Below, piece after piece: positions 36,887-44,821 of a stretch of 64,000 bases of DNA; within the stretch, counting starts at the first letter, position 1; each line of letters begins with the position of its first letter. Under the pieces are notes generated by a model. It saw only the letters and a list, made by a program, of their open reading frames with translations. It was not told where the DNA came from and ran no database searches. The translations under genes and the position numbers were made by a program. This DNA is from CAZGVV01 sp964529155 (GTDB taxonomy: Bacteria; Pseudomonadota; Alphaproteobacteria; Rickettsiales; SXRF01). The stretch is taken from positions 1 through 64,000 of the forward strand of contig CAZGVV010000001.1 of NCBI GenBank assembly GCA_964529155.1, read 5' to 3'.

Positions 36887-37585
36887 TTAATCCCTAGGCA
36901 ATTGCCGACGTTTGCGGTCTGGCCGTGCGCGGCGCTTATTGATGAAATCTTCCATCGAATTATTGACATATTCTTTCACCGTTGCGCCCAATTCTTCCAA
37001 TTGCGTGCGGTAATAATGGTCTGCGCCTGGCATCAGGGCATATTGAATATTGGCCCCGGATTGGCCGGAAAGTTTGGTTGCAAGTTTGGATACGGATTCT
37101 TCCGTTACCACGTCATCTTTATCGCCCATAGTAATAAGGCCCGCAGCCGGGCAGGGGGAGAGGAAGGTGAAATCATAGAGGTTGGCCGGTGGTGACACCG
37201 CGATAAACGCTTCTAGTTCAGGGCGGCGCATTAACAATTGCAATGCAATCCAGGCACCAAAAGAGAAGCCTGCAATCCAGCAGACCGATGCATTAGGGTT
37301 TTGTAGCTGCAACCAATCCAGTGCGGTGGCAGCATCCATCATCTCGCCTAAACCTTCATCGTATTTCCCCTGGGATTTGCCGACGCCGCGAAAATTGAAG
37401 CGAAGCACGGAAAAACCAGCTTCTGCAAAGGTTTGATAAAGTTTATAAACAATCTTATTGTTCATCGTGCCGCCATAAAGCGGGTGAGGATGTAAGACCA
37501 GAGCTAGAGGTGCGCCCTTGATTTCGCTATGATGATAGCGGGCTTCAATGCGGCCTTCGGAACCGTTGAGAATGATTTCTGGCAT
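36887..37585 (-). CDS. Alpha/beta hydrolase (COG2945-like)
   Basis: A 232-residue cytoplasmic hydrolase with the family start LALVLHPHPLYGGTMNNKIVY, then FNFRGVGKSQG and the nucleophile elbow GFSFGA (Ser). Asp in MGDKDDVV and His in PGADHYYR complete a likely triad. Substrate unknown. A basic C-terminal tail (NKRRARPDRKRRQ) is unusual. Divergent from cysE across 101 bases, a neighbourhood with sulfur and Fe-S genes also seen in other alphaproteobacteria as I recall. Confidence 0.88.
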   Translation of the reverse strand: MPEIILNGSEGRIEARYHHSEIKGAPLALVLHPHPLYGGTMNNKIVYKLYQTFAEAGFSVLRFNFRGVGKSQGKYDEGLGEMMDAATALDWLQLQNPNASVCWIAGFSFGAWIALQLLMRRPELEAFIAVSPPANLYDFTFLSPCPAAGLITMGDKDDVVTEESVSKLATKLSGQSGANIQYALMPGADHYYRTQLEELGATVKEYVNNSMEDFINKRRARPDRKRRQLPRD

Positions 37586-37620
37586 AATCCTATGAGATAA
37601 GCGTTGCTGTGAAAGAGGTG

Positions 37621-37680
37621 TTTCGATAGAAGCAGGTGCGATATATATTGGAAAATACCCGACAAATTCAAGTAGATTGT
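37621..37680 (+). promoter_or_regulatory. Candidate cysE promoter with IscR-type half-site
   Basis: TATATT at 37644-37649 lies 17 bases after a weak TTTCGA (37621-37626). Just downstream, ATACCCGAC (37655-37663) is a perfect left half of the type 1 IscR box (ATASYYGAC), followed by AAATTCA and AGTAGAT, a partial right half. The position would block transcription start. Confidence 0.45.
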
Positions 37681-37686
37681 GGTTTT

Positions 37687-38391
37687 ATGCGATTAATAGA
37701 AGAAGTTGACTCGGTTTTTGCCCGTGATCCTGCCGCTCGCAGCCGAATAGAGGTGCTGTTATGCTACCCTGGGCTGCATGCATTGATAATTTATCGCCTG
37801 ACACATCTGTTATGGAATATGGGTGCAAAGTTACCGGCACGGTTTCTGGCGTATATGGCACGTATTCTGACAGGCATAGAAATCCACCCCGGTGCACGCA
37901 TTGGGCGGCGGTTGTTTATTGACCATGGGTTTGGCGTAGTGATTGGCGAAACAGCGACCATTGGTGATGATGTGACGATTTATCATGATGTTACCCTGGG
38001 CGGTGTATCTCCCGGGAATGATGCCAAAGGTTCGCTCCGCCACCCGCAATTGGGCAATAACATTATTATTGGTGCAGGGGCGCAACTGCTTGGGCCAATC
38101 CGTATTGGCAATGGTGCGCGTATTGGCTCTAATGCCGTAGTTATTGCTGATGTACCGGAAGCGGCTATTATGGTAGGGGTTCCGGCGCGGCCTGTTCATA
38201 CCACATCACCACCTTCGCCTCCGCATTTTGAAGCATATGCCACGCCGCAGGATACTAAGATGTATCCCACCCTGGATGCGTTGCAACGCATGGAGCAGGA
38301 AATCAGAAATCTTTCCAATCGGATAGAAGAGCTGGAAGCAGACCGCACAGGAATTGAGCGCACGGCGCAAGGTTGGACGCCTAAGGAATAG
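37687..38391 (+). CDS. cysE: Serine O-acetyltransferase
   Basis: Acetylates serine, first step of cysteine synthesis. This is the short-N-terminus type: [29 protein letters not shown], followed by a left-handed beta-helix with [35 protein letters not shown] and the GVPAR loop, then a charged coiled-coil tail. ATG 37687 gives the family N-terminus; a GTG at 37636 would include the IscR-like site. Heads a region of cysteine desulfurase and Fe-S genes, consistent with cysteine as sulfur donor. Confidence 0.94.
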   Translation: MRLIEEVDSVFARDPAARSRIEVLLCYPGLHALIIYRLTHLLWNMGAKLPARFLAYMARILTGIEIHPGARIGRRLFIDHGFGVVIGETATIGDDVTIYHDVTLGGVSPGNDAKGSLRHPQLGNNIIIGAGAQLLGPIRIGNGARIGSNAVVIADVPEAAIMVGVPARPVHTTSPPSPPHFEAYATPQDTKMYPTLDALQRMEQEIRNLSNRIEELEADRTGIERTAQGWTPKE

Positions 38392-38437
38392 CTTTTTTCG
38401 TCACAAAAGCGTCATAATTGCCTGATATGCTGAGATA

Positions 38438-39955
38438 ATGGAGACTCTACGGCCAATTTTGAATGCGCTCGGTTACGCTACGCCTGAGCGGCAGCGTGCG
38501 TATGTGCAATTACTGGGCGCCACCGGCTGCATGGGCGAACCTGTTACTATTTCCAACGCCTTAGCCGATAAGCTGCTCGATACACCTGCTTTTAACGACG
38601 CCGAACATGCGCTGACCCAGCTTCATGCCGTTACTCAGGCGCATTGGCTGCGGCCAAAAGATACCATGCGCTATCAAATAGCAGGCAGGCCAGAATGGGA
38701 TATTGCTCAACCTTACTTATCTGCACTAGGCCATAATGCGGCGACACTTCCTCAGGAAAAAATTTATGACCATGTGCTGGTCCTTGGTGCGATGGAAAAT
38801 ACAACGAAAACCCGGCTTGCCACGCTTGGTGTTTCGGAGATTACACCTGGGCATATTTATTTGCTTGGTTGCCAGCGTCCGCTGGTGGAAGGGCATGAGC
38901 CAAGCGCTGGAAAGCTAACGGGCGCGGTTGGCGGCGATACAGAAAGTGGTATGTTCCTTGCTGCCTATCAAGCAATAAAGCCACATCTTCCGCCCGCATT
39001 GCAACAAGCACCGGTTACGCTTATTGATACCCCCAATCATAACGATGGTAAAAGCGCCACCACGCAAGACACGGTGCGCTCCTGGCTTGCGACCAATCCA
39101 AAACCGGGCCGTGTATTGGTGATTTCCAATCAGCCGCACATGGCCTATCAACACGCCGCCGTGCGTTCTGTGCTACCGGATGTATTCAAAGTAGAGACGA
39201 TCGGCTCGGCGAATACGGAGGTAAAACCAACCGTGGTGTTGGACAATATGGCACGCGAGCTGGATGTCAGTCTTCCTCGCATTCGTGCGGAACTCAAGCA
39301 CCGCAATATGAATCAGGCACTGGAGCAAGTGCATATGATACCACTGGAGAGTATTGATATAAACCCCGAAGTGTTCCAATTCCGCAGCGGTACTGATGCA
39401 AAAGGGGAGACAAAAAAACACCATATTCAGCATGAATATAATCCGCTAGCAATGGCTCCATTGCTGCTTTATGCCCGTCAGAATGGAGTGATGGAAGTGG
39501 TGGATGGCCATCACCGCTTAGCATCTGCCTGCGCTGCAAAGGAACGAGGCGTCGGGCCAAAAAATATACCGGCTCGTATTTTGTTTGAGTATGAAGGTAT
39601 TACGCCTGTTGAGGCGCGGGTTATTGGTGCATATGTCAACTTTGCTCAGGAATTTAAACCTGGGAAAATACATGCACAGTCAGAATTAATAGATGCAGCA
39701 CGTGTTTTTCATCTACAGCATCATGGTCAAGTGCGTAAAGAAATCCTGCCGCGTATTGTTGTGGAGGGGGAACTTGCCGATGCATGCCAGGCAGGAAAAT
39801 TAACAGTGCCGGCGTTTGCATATGTGCAGCGCGGGGAAGTGCCGGTGGAGATGGCGGCGGAAGTGGCTGCTAAAACGACGAAACCGGATACCCAGGTTGC
39901 GGTAATGAGTTTGATAAGCAGCCAGTTACAGCAAGGGCGTGCGTTTTCTGCTTAA
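38438..39955 (+). CDS. Two-domain orphan: YdcF-like N-terminus fused to DdrB/ParB-like domain
   Basis: I do not know this 505-residue architecture. Residues about 110-270 hold YDHVLVLGAMENTTKTRLATLG and, after LIDTPNH, a strand-helix PGRVLVISNQPHMAYQHAAVRS, a pattern similar to DUF218/YdcF proteins. Residues about 298-435 begin IPLESIDINPEVFQFRSGTD, contain VVDGHHRLASA and then PVEARVIGAYVNFAQ, matching the DdrB-like ParB superfamily domain known from large polyvalent phage/ICE proteins. It sits between cysE and the NifS-like gene, 46 bases after cysE. It may be a relic of a mobile element or a nucleotide-binding regulator; function is not assigned. Confidence 0.75.
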   Translation: METLRPILNALGYATPERQRAYVQLLGATGCMGEPVTISNALADKLLDTPAFNDAEHALTQLHAVTQAHWLRPKDTMRYQIAGRPEWDIAQPYLSALGHNAATLPQEKIYDHVLVLGAMENTTKTRLATLGVSEITPGHIYLLGCQRPLVEGHEPSAGKLTGAVGGDTESGMFLAAYQAIKPHLPPALQQAPVTLIDTPNHNDGKSATTQDTVRSWLATNPKPGRVLVISNQPHMAYQHAAVRSVLPDVFKVETIGSANTEVKPTVVLDNMARELDVSLPRIRAELKHRNMNQALEQVHMIPLESIDINPEVFQFRSGTDAKGETKKHHIQHEYNPLAMAPLLLYARQNGVMEVVDGHHRLASACAAKERGVGPKNIPARILFEYEGITPVEARVIGAYVNFAQEFKPGKIHAQSELIDAARVFHLQHHGQVRKEILPRIVVEGELADACQAGKLTVPAFAYVQRGEVPVEMAAEVAAKTTKPDTQVAVMSLISSQLQQGRAFSA

Positions 39956-39979
39956 ATGCAGAGCACGCAATGAATTCAC

Positions 39980-40432
39980 ATGAAATGGTGCAAAGCGGAG
40001 GATGCTAAAAACCAAGGTGATCTGCACTGGCAGAAAGCAGTAATTGCTGATTATTTGAAAGCAAAATTAGAACAGAATTATGGGGGATATGATTCGCTTA
40101 AAGTAAATGCAGGAAAAACAGAAGAATCTGGATTTACGCCCTGGCATTATTTTGTTATTCCCCTCACTCCGCAAGAAAACCAAGACGGAACATTGCGAGC
40201 GCATGTAGAGCGGGAAATTAAAGAAATAAATACACTGATTTTTGATAAAAAATGCATTGATAGATTTGGAGCCAACGGCTTTCGAACACTAAATATTTCT
40301 CCGACTGAGCATGATAATGCTATTGCCATAGAAATAGGTGGGTCTTTAGAGGAATTTTTGAAAAAACTCGCTAAACGCGACCCCTTATTTTCAATAGTCT
40401 CCGCCGACTGCAAAAGTTGCCGATCATTCTGA
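39980..40432 (+). CDS. 150-residue orphan in the isc region
   Basis: Not recognised. Soluble, Lys/Glu-rich with mixed alpha/beta character (ALAK..VIADYLKAKLEQNYGGYDSLKV, FTPWHYFVIPLTPQ, FGANGFRTLNISPTEH) and an ending CKSCRSF with two cysteines. More AT-rich than the flanking cysE and nifS-like genes. It starts 24 bases after the fusion-protein gene and ends 19 bases before the desulfurase gene, so it is probably co-transcribed with both. No clear ribosome site; start uncertain. Confidence 0.65.
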   Translation: MKWCKAEDAKNQGDLHWQKAVIADYLKAKLEQNYGGYDSLKVNAGKTEESGFTPWHYFVIPLTPQENQDGTLRAHVEREIKEINTLIFDKKCIDRFGANGFRTLNISPTEHDNAIAIEIGGSLEEFLKKLAKRDPLFSIVSADCKSCRSF

Positions 40433-40451
40433 TATCGAGTATCAGCTTATT

Positions 40452-41522
40452 ATGGCCCGTACCTACCTAGACTATAACGCCACGTCTCCCCTCATGCCTT
40501 CCGTGCTGGAAGCGATGAATGTGGTGCTTGGAACGCCTTCTAATGCATCATCCATGCACACGGAAGGCAGGCAAGCGCATGCCTGGCTGGAGAATGCGCG
40601 AAATGGCATTGCGGAAGTAATTGGTGCGTTTCCGCGGGAAATTATATTTACCGCTTCTGCCACCGAAGCCAATAACTGGGCACTGACTGCATTTTCCGGG
40701 CGGCGGGTGATTACTTCCGCCATCGAACATCCGTCTGTATTACAGGCGGCTTCTGCGACCATCCCTGTAGATGAAGCCGGGGTTATAAAATTAGATGGCT
40801 TAGATGCTTTGCTACGTGAAAGCGGCGATGCAATTGTGTCGGTAATGCTTGCCAATAATGAGACGGGCGTGATTCAACCCCTGGCAAATGTTGCGGAATT
40901 ATGCAGGGTTCATGGAGCATTGCTGCATTGCGACGCGGTGCAGGCTGTGGGCCGAATACCATTAGAATTGGCGGCGCTGGGGGTGGATATGCTAACGCTT
41001 TCTGCCCACAAGAGTGGTGGTCCTATGGGCGCTGCGGCACTGATCGTGCGGGGTAGGCTCGAAATTCCCGCGTTGCTCAAAGGGGGTGGGCAAGAGTTGC
41101 GGCGGCGGTCGGGCACGGAAAACGTAGCGGCCATTGTGGGCATGGCGCACGCCATGGAAATGCCCTTGATCAGCCATGTTGCTGCCTGGCGGGATAAAAT
41201 GGAAAGCATGTTGCCAGGAGTGAAAATAATGGGTGCGCATGCGCCGCGGCTTCCAAATACCAGCTGCATGGTGATGCCCGGTGTAAATGCCGAAACCCAG
41301 CTTATGCATTTTGATCTCAATGGTATCGCCATCAGCGCAGGCAGTGCCTGTAGTTCGGGGCGGATTGGGCCAAGCCATGTGTTGGCTGCAATGGGGGCGT
41401 TACCGCAAGAAGCGGAGTGTGCGATACGGGTAAGTATGGGGTGGAATACAGTTGAGGCGGATATAGATAGGGTTGCCAAAACTTGGCAGGCACTTCAGGC
41501 CAGGGTGGGTAATCACGATTAG
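40452..41522 (+). CDS. Cysteine desulfurase, NifS-like (first of two)
   Basis: PLP enzyme releasing sulfur from cysteine. The 356-residue product starts YLDYNATSPL, has His-containing CDAVQAVG and the PLP lysine Lys187 in LSAHKSGGPMG. The persulfide cysteine is Cys310 in SAGSACSSG, a short SxCSSG loop as in NifS/IscS-like group I enzymes. It is about 50 residues shorter than IscS. Rickettsia also carries two adjacent desulfurase genes before iscU. A division of labour (for example tRNA thiolation versus clusters) is possible but unproven. Confidence 0.93.
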   Translation: MARTYLDYNATSPLMPSVLEAMNVVLGTPSNASSMHTEGRQAHAWLENARNGIAEVIGAFPREIIFTASATEANNWALTAFSGRRVITSAIEHPSVLQAASATIPVDEAGVIKLDGLDALLRESGDAIVSVMLANNETGVIQPLANVAELCRVHGALLHCDAVQAVGRIPLELAALGVDMLTLSAHKSGGPMGAAALIVRGRLEIPALLKGGGQELRRRSGTENVAAIVGMAHAMEMPLISHVAAWRDKMESMLPGVKIMGAHAPRLPNTSCMVMPGVNAETQLMHFDLNGIAISAGSACSSGRIGPSHVLAAMGALPQEAECAIRVSMGWNTVEADIDRVAKTWQALQARVGNHD

Positions 41523-41591
41523 CTTAAGGTTTGATCAGCAATTTAGCTGATTGTTTGTGAGTATTTTCCTCCCATTTAGCTTTCCCAGGGG

Positions 41592-41624
41592 TTGCTATTA
41601 CAGAGATTGTGTACTATATAGTAC
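41592..41624 (+). promoter_or_regulatory. Candidate iscS promoter overlapped by a perfect palindrome
   Basis: TTGCTA (41592-41597), a 17-base spacer and TATATA (41615-41620) form a plausible promoter. The -10 box is embedded in the perfect 14-base palindrome GTACTATATAGTAC (41611-41624), a likely operator. iscS ATG is at 41653 with AGGAA at 41641-41645. Confidence 0.5.
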
Positions 41625-41652
41625 TCTGCATAAAAGAGCGAGGAAACCCGCC

Positions 41653-42876
41653 ATGTCCGCCGAATTACACTTACCGATTTATCTCGACTATCAAGCCACC
41701 ACGCCGATGGACCCTCGCGTGCTGGACAAAATGTTGCCATATTTCCAAGGAAAGTTTGGAAATCCGCATTCACGCAGCCATGCATTCGGCTGGGAAGCGG
41801 AAGCGGCGGTGGACGCCGCACGCGAGCAAGTGGCTGGGCTTATCAATGCCAATGAAAAAGAAATCATTTTCACTTCCGGCGCAACTGAATCAAATAATAT
41901 CGCACTAAAAGGCGTTGCGAATTTCTATAAAGATAAGAAAAATCATATTATTACCGTTGTAACTGAGCATAAATGCGTGCTGGATTCCTGCCGTCATTTA
42001 GAGCAGGAAGGTTTTGAAGTAACGTATCTTCCGGTGCAGCCAAATGGCCTTTTGGACCTTGATGTATTGCGGGCCGCCATACGGGACAATACGGTGGTGG
42101 TGTCGGTAATGGCCGTCAATAATGAAATTGGCGTGATCCAGCCTTTGGCCGAAATCGGTAAGCTATGCCACGAAAAAGGCGCGTTTTTCCACGTGGACGC
42201 TGCCCAAGGCTTTGGCAAAATCCCGCTGGATGTGGAAGCCATGAACATCGATTTGATGAGTATTTCCGGCCATAAGATTTATGGGCCTAAGGGCATTGGT
42301 GCGTTGTATGTGCGCCGCCGCCCGCGTATTCGCCTGGAGCCACTATTCTCCGGTGGCGGTCAGGAGCGGGGGTTCCGTTCGGGAACACTCCCGACCCCGC
42401 TGGTGGTAGGACTAGGCGAGGCCGCAGCTATTGCAAAAGCGGAGATGGGAAAAGATGCGGAGCATGCCCGCCGCTTATATGCCAAATTCCTGACTGAATT
42501 GCTGGACGGCGTGCCCGAAGTTTATTTGAACGGTGACCGCGAAAAGCGTTGGCCGGGCAATGTGAATCTGAGCTTCGCCTATGTGGAAGGCGAGTCCATG
42601 CTTATGGCATTGAAAAATTTAGCAATTTCATCTGGCTCAGCGTGCACATCAGCCAGTTTGGAGCCGTCTTATGTGTTGCGGGCCTTGGGCGTAGGGGAAG
42701 AATTGGCCCATACGTCCATCCGTTTCGGTTTTGGCCGCTTTACTACAGAGGCTGAAATTGACTATGCAATTGCATTGATTAAAGATAGTATCAACAGGCT
42801 GCGCGACATGAGCCCGCTGTGGGAAATGGCGCAAGAAGGCATAGACATCCGCCAGATTCAATGGGCGGGGCATTAA
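41653..42876 (+). CDS. iscS: Cysteine desulfurase IscS
   Basis: Main sulfur donor to the IscU scaffold. The 407-residue product closely follows Isc[47 protein letters not shown] lysine Lys208 in [12 protein letters not shown], and Cys331 in [26 protein letters not shown] 7 bases before ATG 41653 fixes the start; an upstream extension in frame is rejected. It lies downstream of the candidate promoter with palindromic operator and heads the core cluster iscS-orphan-iscU-iscA. Confidence 0.97.
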   Translation: MSAELHLPIYLDYQATTPMDPRVLDKMLPYFQGKFGNPHSRSHAFGWEAEAAVDAAREQVAGLINANEKEIIFTSGATESNNIALKGVANFYKDKKNHIITVVTEHKCVLDSCRHLEQEGFEVTYLPVQPNGLLDLDVLRAAIRDNTVVVSVMAVNNEIGVIQPLAEIGKLCHEKGAFFHVDAAQGFGKIPLDVEAMNIDLMSISGHKIYGPKGIGALYVRRRPRIRLEPLFSGGGQERGFRSGTLPTPLVVGLGEAAAIAKAEMGKDAEHARRLYAKFLTELLDGVPEVYLNGDREKRWPGNVNLSFAYVEGESMLMALKNLAISSGSACTSASLEPSYVLRALGVGEELAHTSIRFGFGRFTTEAEIDYAIALIKDSINRLRDMSPLWEMAQEGIDIRQIQWAGH

Positions 42877-42897
42877 AAAAAGGAAAAGGAAATCGCA

Positions 42898-43182
42898 ATG
42901 TTAGAAGTAGTAAATAAAAAAGCTCAGGAATTACTGGATATGATTCCAGATGATGCAAAAAGAATATTAAATACAGTTGCAAGCACTGCGCTTCCAGAAA
43001 ATCCTCATATAATTGAATCAATTGCAGAGCGGTTAGCAAAATCTGAATCGCCTCCAACTTCGCCAGGAGTTGCGCAAGTTTTTGCTGAAGAATTAGGTAT
43101 GAATATACATACTAAAATGATGAATTTACAATCTCAGGCACTTCGTTCGTCTACGGATCGTGGAGCCTCTCACTTAAGGTAA
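42898..43182 (+). CDS. 94-residue orphan between iscS and iscU
   Basis: Not recognised. A small acidic-to-neutral helical protein (EVVNKKAQELLDMIPDDAKRILNTVAS) with a Ser/Pro linker and a second helix (GVAQVFAEELGMNIHTKMMNLQSQAL). It has no cysteines and no signal peptide. It has its own AAAGGA-type ribosome site and is strikingly AT-rich compared with iscS and iscU, suggesting later insertion into the operon. Spacing (21 bases after iscS, 8 before iscU) indicates co-transcription. Confidence 0.7.
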   Translation: MLEVVNKKAQELLDMIPDDAKRILNTVASTALPENPHIIESIAERLAKSESPPTSPGVAQVFAEELGMNIHTKMMNLQSQALRSSTDRGASHLR

Positions 43183-43190
43183 TAATTAAT

Positions 43191-43595
43191 ATGGCCTACA
43201 GCGAAAAAGTAATCGATCACTACGAACACCCGCGCAACGTTGGCTCTATGCCGAAAGAGGATGCCAATGTTGGTACCGGCATGGTAGGTGCGCCTTCGTG
43301 TGGTGATGTGATGAAGCTGCAAATCCGCGTTGGTGCGGATGGCGTGATTGAAGATGCCAAGTTTAAAACCTTTGGCTGCGGTTCCGCCATTGCTTCCAGC
43401 TCGCTGGTGACGGAATGGGTGAAGGGCAAGTCATTGGACGAAGCGCTCACCATTAAAAATACCCAGGTAGCAGAGCATTTGAGCCTGCCGCCGGTGAAAA
43501 TCCACTGTTCTGTGCTGGCTGAAGATGCCATCCGCGCGGCGATTGCGGATTATAAATCGAAACAGCACGTGCAGGACGAAAAAACCGCTGCATAA
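43191..43595 (+). CDS. iscU: Fe-S cluster scaffold IscU
   Basis: Assembles [2Fe-2S] clusters with sulfur from IscS. The 134-residue product has cluster ligands Cys37 and Asp39 (APSCGDVMKLQI), Cys63 (FGCGSAIASSS) and Cys106 in LPPVKIHCSVLAEDAI, where LPPVK (99-103) is the HscA recognition motif. Ser replaces the more usual Ala before Cys37. Order iscU-iscA-...-hscB-hscA-fdx matches the canonical ISC system. Confidence 0.97.
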   Translation: MAYSEKVIDHYEHPRNVGSMPKEDANVGTGMVGAPSCGDVMKLQIRVGADGVIEDAKFKTFGCGSAIASSSLVTEWVKGKSLDEALTIKNTQVAEHLSLPPVKIHCSVLAEDAIRAAIADYKSKQHVQDEKTAA

Positions 43596-43603
43596 ATAAA
43601 ACT

Positions 43604-43939
43604 ATGGCCGCCTCCATTCTCTCCGTCACTCCCACTGCCGCCGACCACATGGCCGCGCAACTCGCTGCGCGCGGGAAACCGTCTGAGGGGGTGCGTATCG
43701 GTGTGCGTGCACGGGGATGTTCAGGGTTGTCTTATACCTTCGAATATGCCGATGCCGTAAGCCCGGCGGATGAAGTGGTGGACGTGCGCGGCATGAAATT
43801 ATTTATCGACCCCAAAGCCGTTATGTTCCTGATCGGCAGCGAAATGGATTTTGTGTCTGATAAGCTTAAAAGCGGCTACGTATTCCGTAACCCGAACGAA
43901 AAAGGCCGCTGTGGTTGCGGTGAAAGTTTCCATGTATAA
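43604..43939 (+). CDS. iscA: Fe-S carrier IscA (A-type)
   Basis: A-type carrier transferring clusters to apoproteins. A 111-residue protein with the three ligand cysteines: Cys39 in RARGCSGLSY, and Cys103 and Cys105 in GRCGCGESF. N-terminal ILSVTPTAADHMAAQL fits the family. It is 8 bases after iscU, and its last 8 bases overlap the start of the lipoprotein gene. Confidence 0.96.
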   Translation: MAASILSVTPTAADHMAAQLAARGKPSEGVRIGVRARGCSGLSYTFEYADAVSPADEVVDVRGMKLFIDPKAVMFLIGSEMDFVSDKLKSGYVFRNPNEKGRCGCGESFHV

Positions 43940-44332
43940 TAAACGCCTATCCTTGTGCCTGATGGGATTAGCCCTCAGCCTCACCGGTTGCTTGAGCGAT
44001 TCCTCGGGTGAAAAAGCGGGCAGTATTACGCGCCTAAGCCGTGACGGGTTGATTCCTTTTTGTAAAACATGGGAAGGTGAATTGATTCGTGGTGGGCTGA
44101 ACAATGGTTCCGGGGTATTTGGCGCGCCTTTTCATTTTACGGTGACAAGCCGTGATATGGTGGAAAAAGTGCGCCAGGCGCTGGCGATGGCGATTAACAA
44201 ACCCGCCATCATTGAGGCNNNNNNNNNNAGGAAGTAAAAATCCATTATCATCACGAAAAATTCCTTGTTTTTGGAAACTGCTCCAGCAGGTCTGATGCAT
44301 ATTTTCTAGATGCGATTGAAGCCATTAATTAG
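43932..44332 (+). CDS. Lipoprotein of the CKTWEGEL type, frame broken by assembly gap
   Basis: Starts MYNKRLSLCLMGLALSLTGC, a lipoprotein signal with lipobox LTGC. Mature part: SITRLSRDGLIPFCKTWEGELIRGG, then FHFTVTSRDMVEKVRQAL. Ten Ns at 44219-44228 shift the frame; after them the next frame reads EVKIHYHHEKFLVFGNCSSRSDAYFLDAIEAIN to TAG at 44330-44332, a convincing continuation. The KLS..G..CKTWEGEL pattern and the later C.....YFL are shared with small membrane-anchored proteins of unknown function, as I recall. It is unexpected between iscA and hscB; it overlaps iscA by 8 bases and ends 9 bases before hscB. Confidence 0.75.
44219..44228. other. Assembly gap (10 N) in the lipoprotein gene, wrong length
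   Basis: The downstream coding frame is displaced by one base relative to the upstream frame, so the true gap is about 8, 11 or 14 bases. Confidence 0.75.
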
Positions 44333-44341
44333 GCATCGCGC

Positions 44342-44821
44342 ATGGACCGGGATTATTTTGAGCTTTTAGGCTTGCCGCACGGGTTTGCAGTGGAAATGCC
44401 AGCATTGGATGCTGCCTATTTTGCCGCTCAGCGAGAATGGCACCCCGACCGCTTTGCCCGCTCGGATGAAACTATACAAACCAAGGCTCTTTCTATGGCC
44501 GCAATGCTAAACAACGCCTATTCAACGTTGAAAGATCCGCTGGCGCGCGCGCGTTATTTATTGCGTGAGCAAGAAGAAATAAAGCCTGATGCAGCGTTAC
44601 TAATGAACGTAATGGAACAACGAGAGGCATTAGAAGAGGCGAAAACCCCGCAAGCATTAGCCGCCTTAGCCCAGTCTGTGGCGAAAGAGGAGGCGGATTG
44701 TCTGGCGCATCTAGCCGCCGCTTTTAAGGAAAATAACATAAACCACGCTCAAGCATTGACCTTACGGCTCAGTTATATACATAAGCTTAAACAATCCATT
44801 CATTTAGCCCAGAAATCATGA
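44342..44821 (+). CDS. hscB: Co-chaperone HscB (J-protein)
   Basis: Recruits IscU to HscA and stimulates its ATPase. The J domain begins DYFELLGLPHGFAVEMPALDAAYF and has the catalytic HPD in EWHPDRFA; a helical C-terminal IscU-binding domain follows, with LLREQEEIKPDAALLMNVMEQREALEEA. The 159-residue length is normal. Overlaps hscA by 4 bases. Confidence 0.95.
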   Translation: MDRDYFELLGLPHGFAVEMPALDAAYFAAQREWHPDRFARSDETIQTKALSMAAMLNNAYSTLKDPLARARYLLREQEEIKPDAALLMNVMEQREALEEAKTPQALAALAQSVAKEEADCLAHLAAAFKENNINHAQALTLRLSYIHKLKQSIHLAQKS

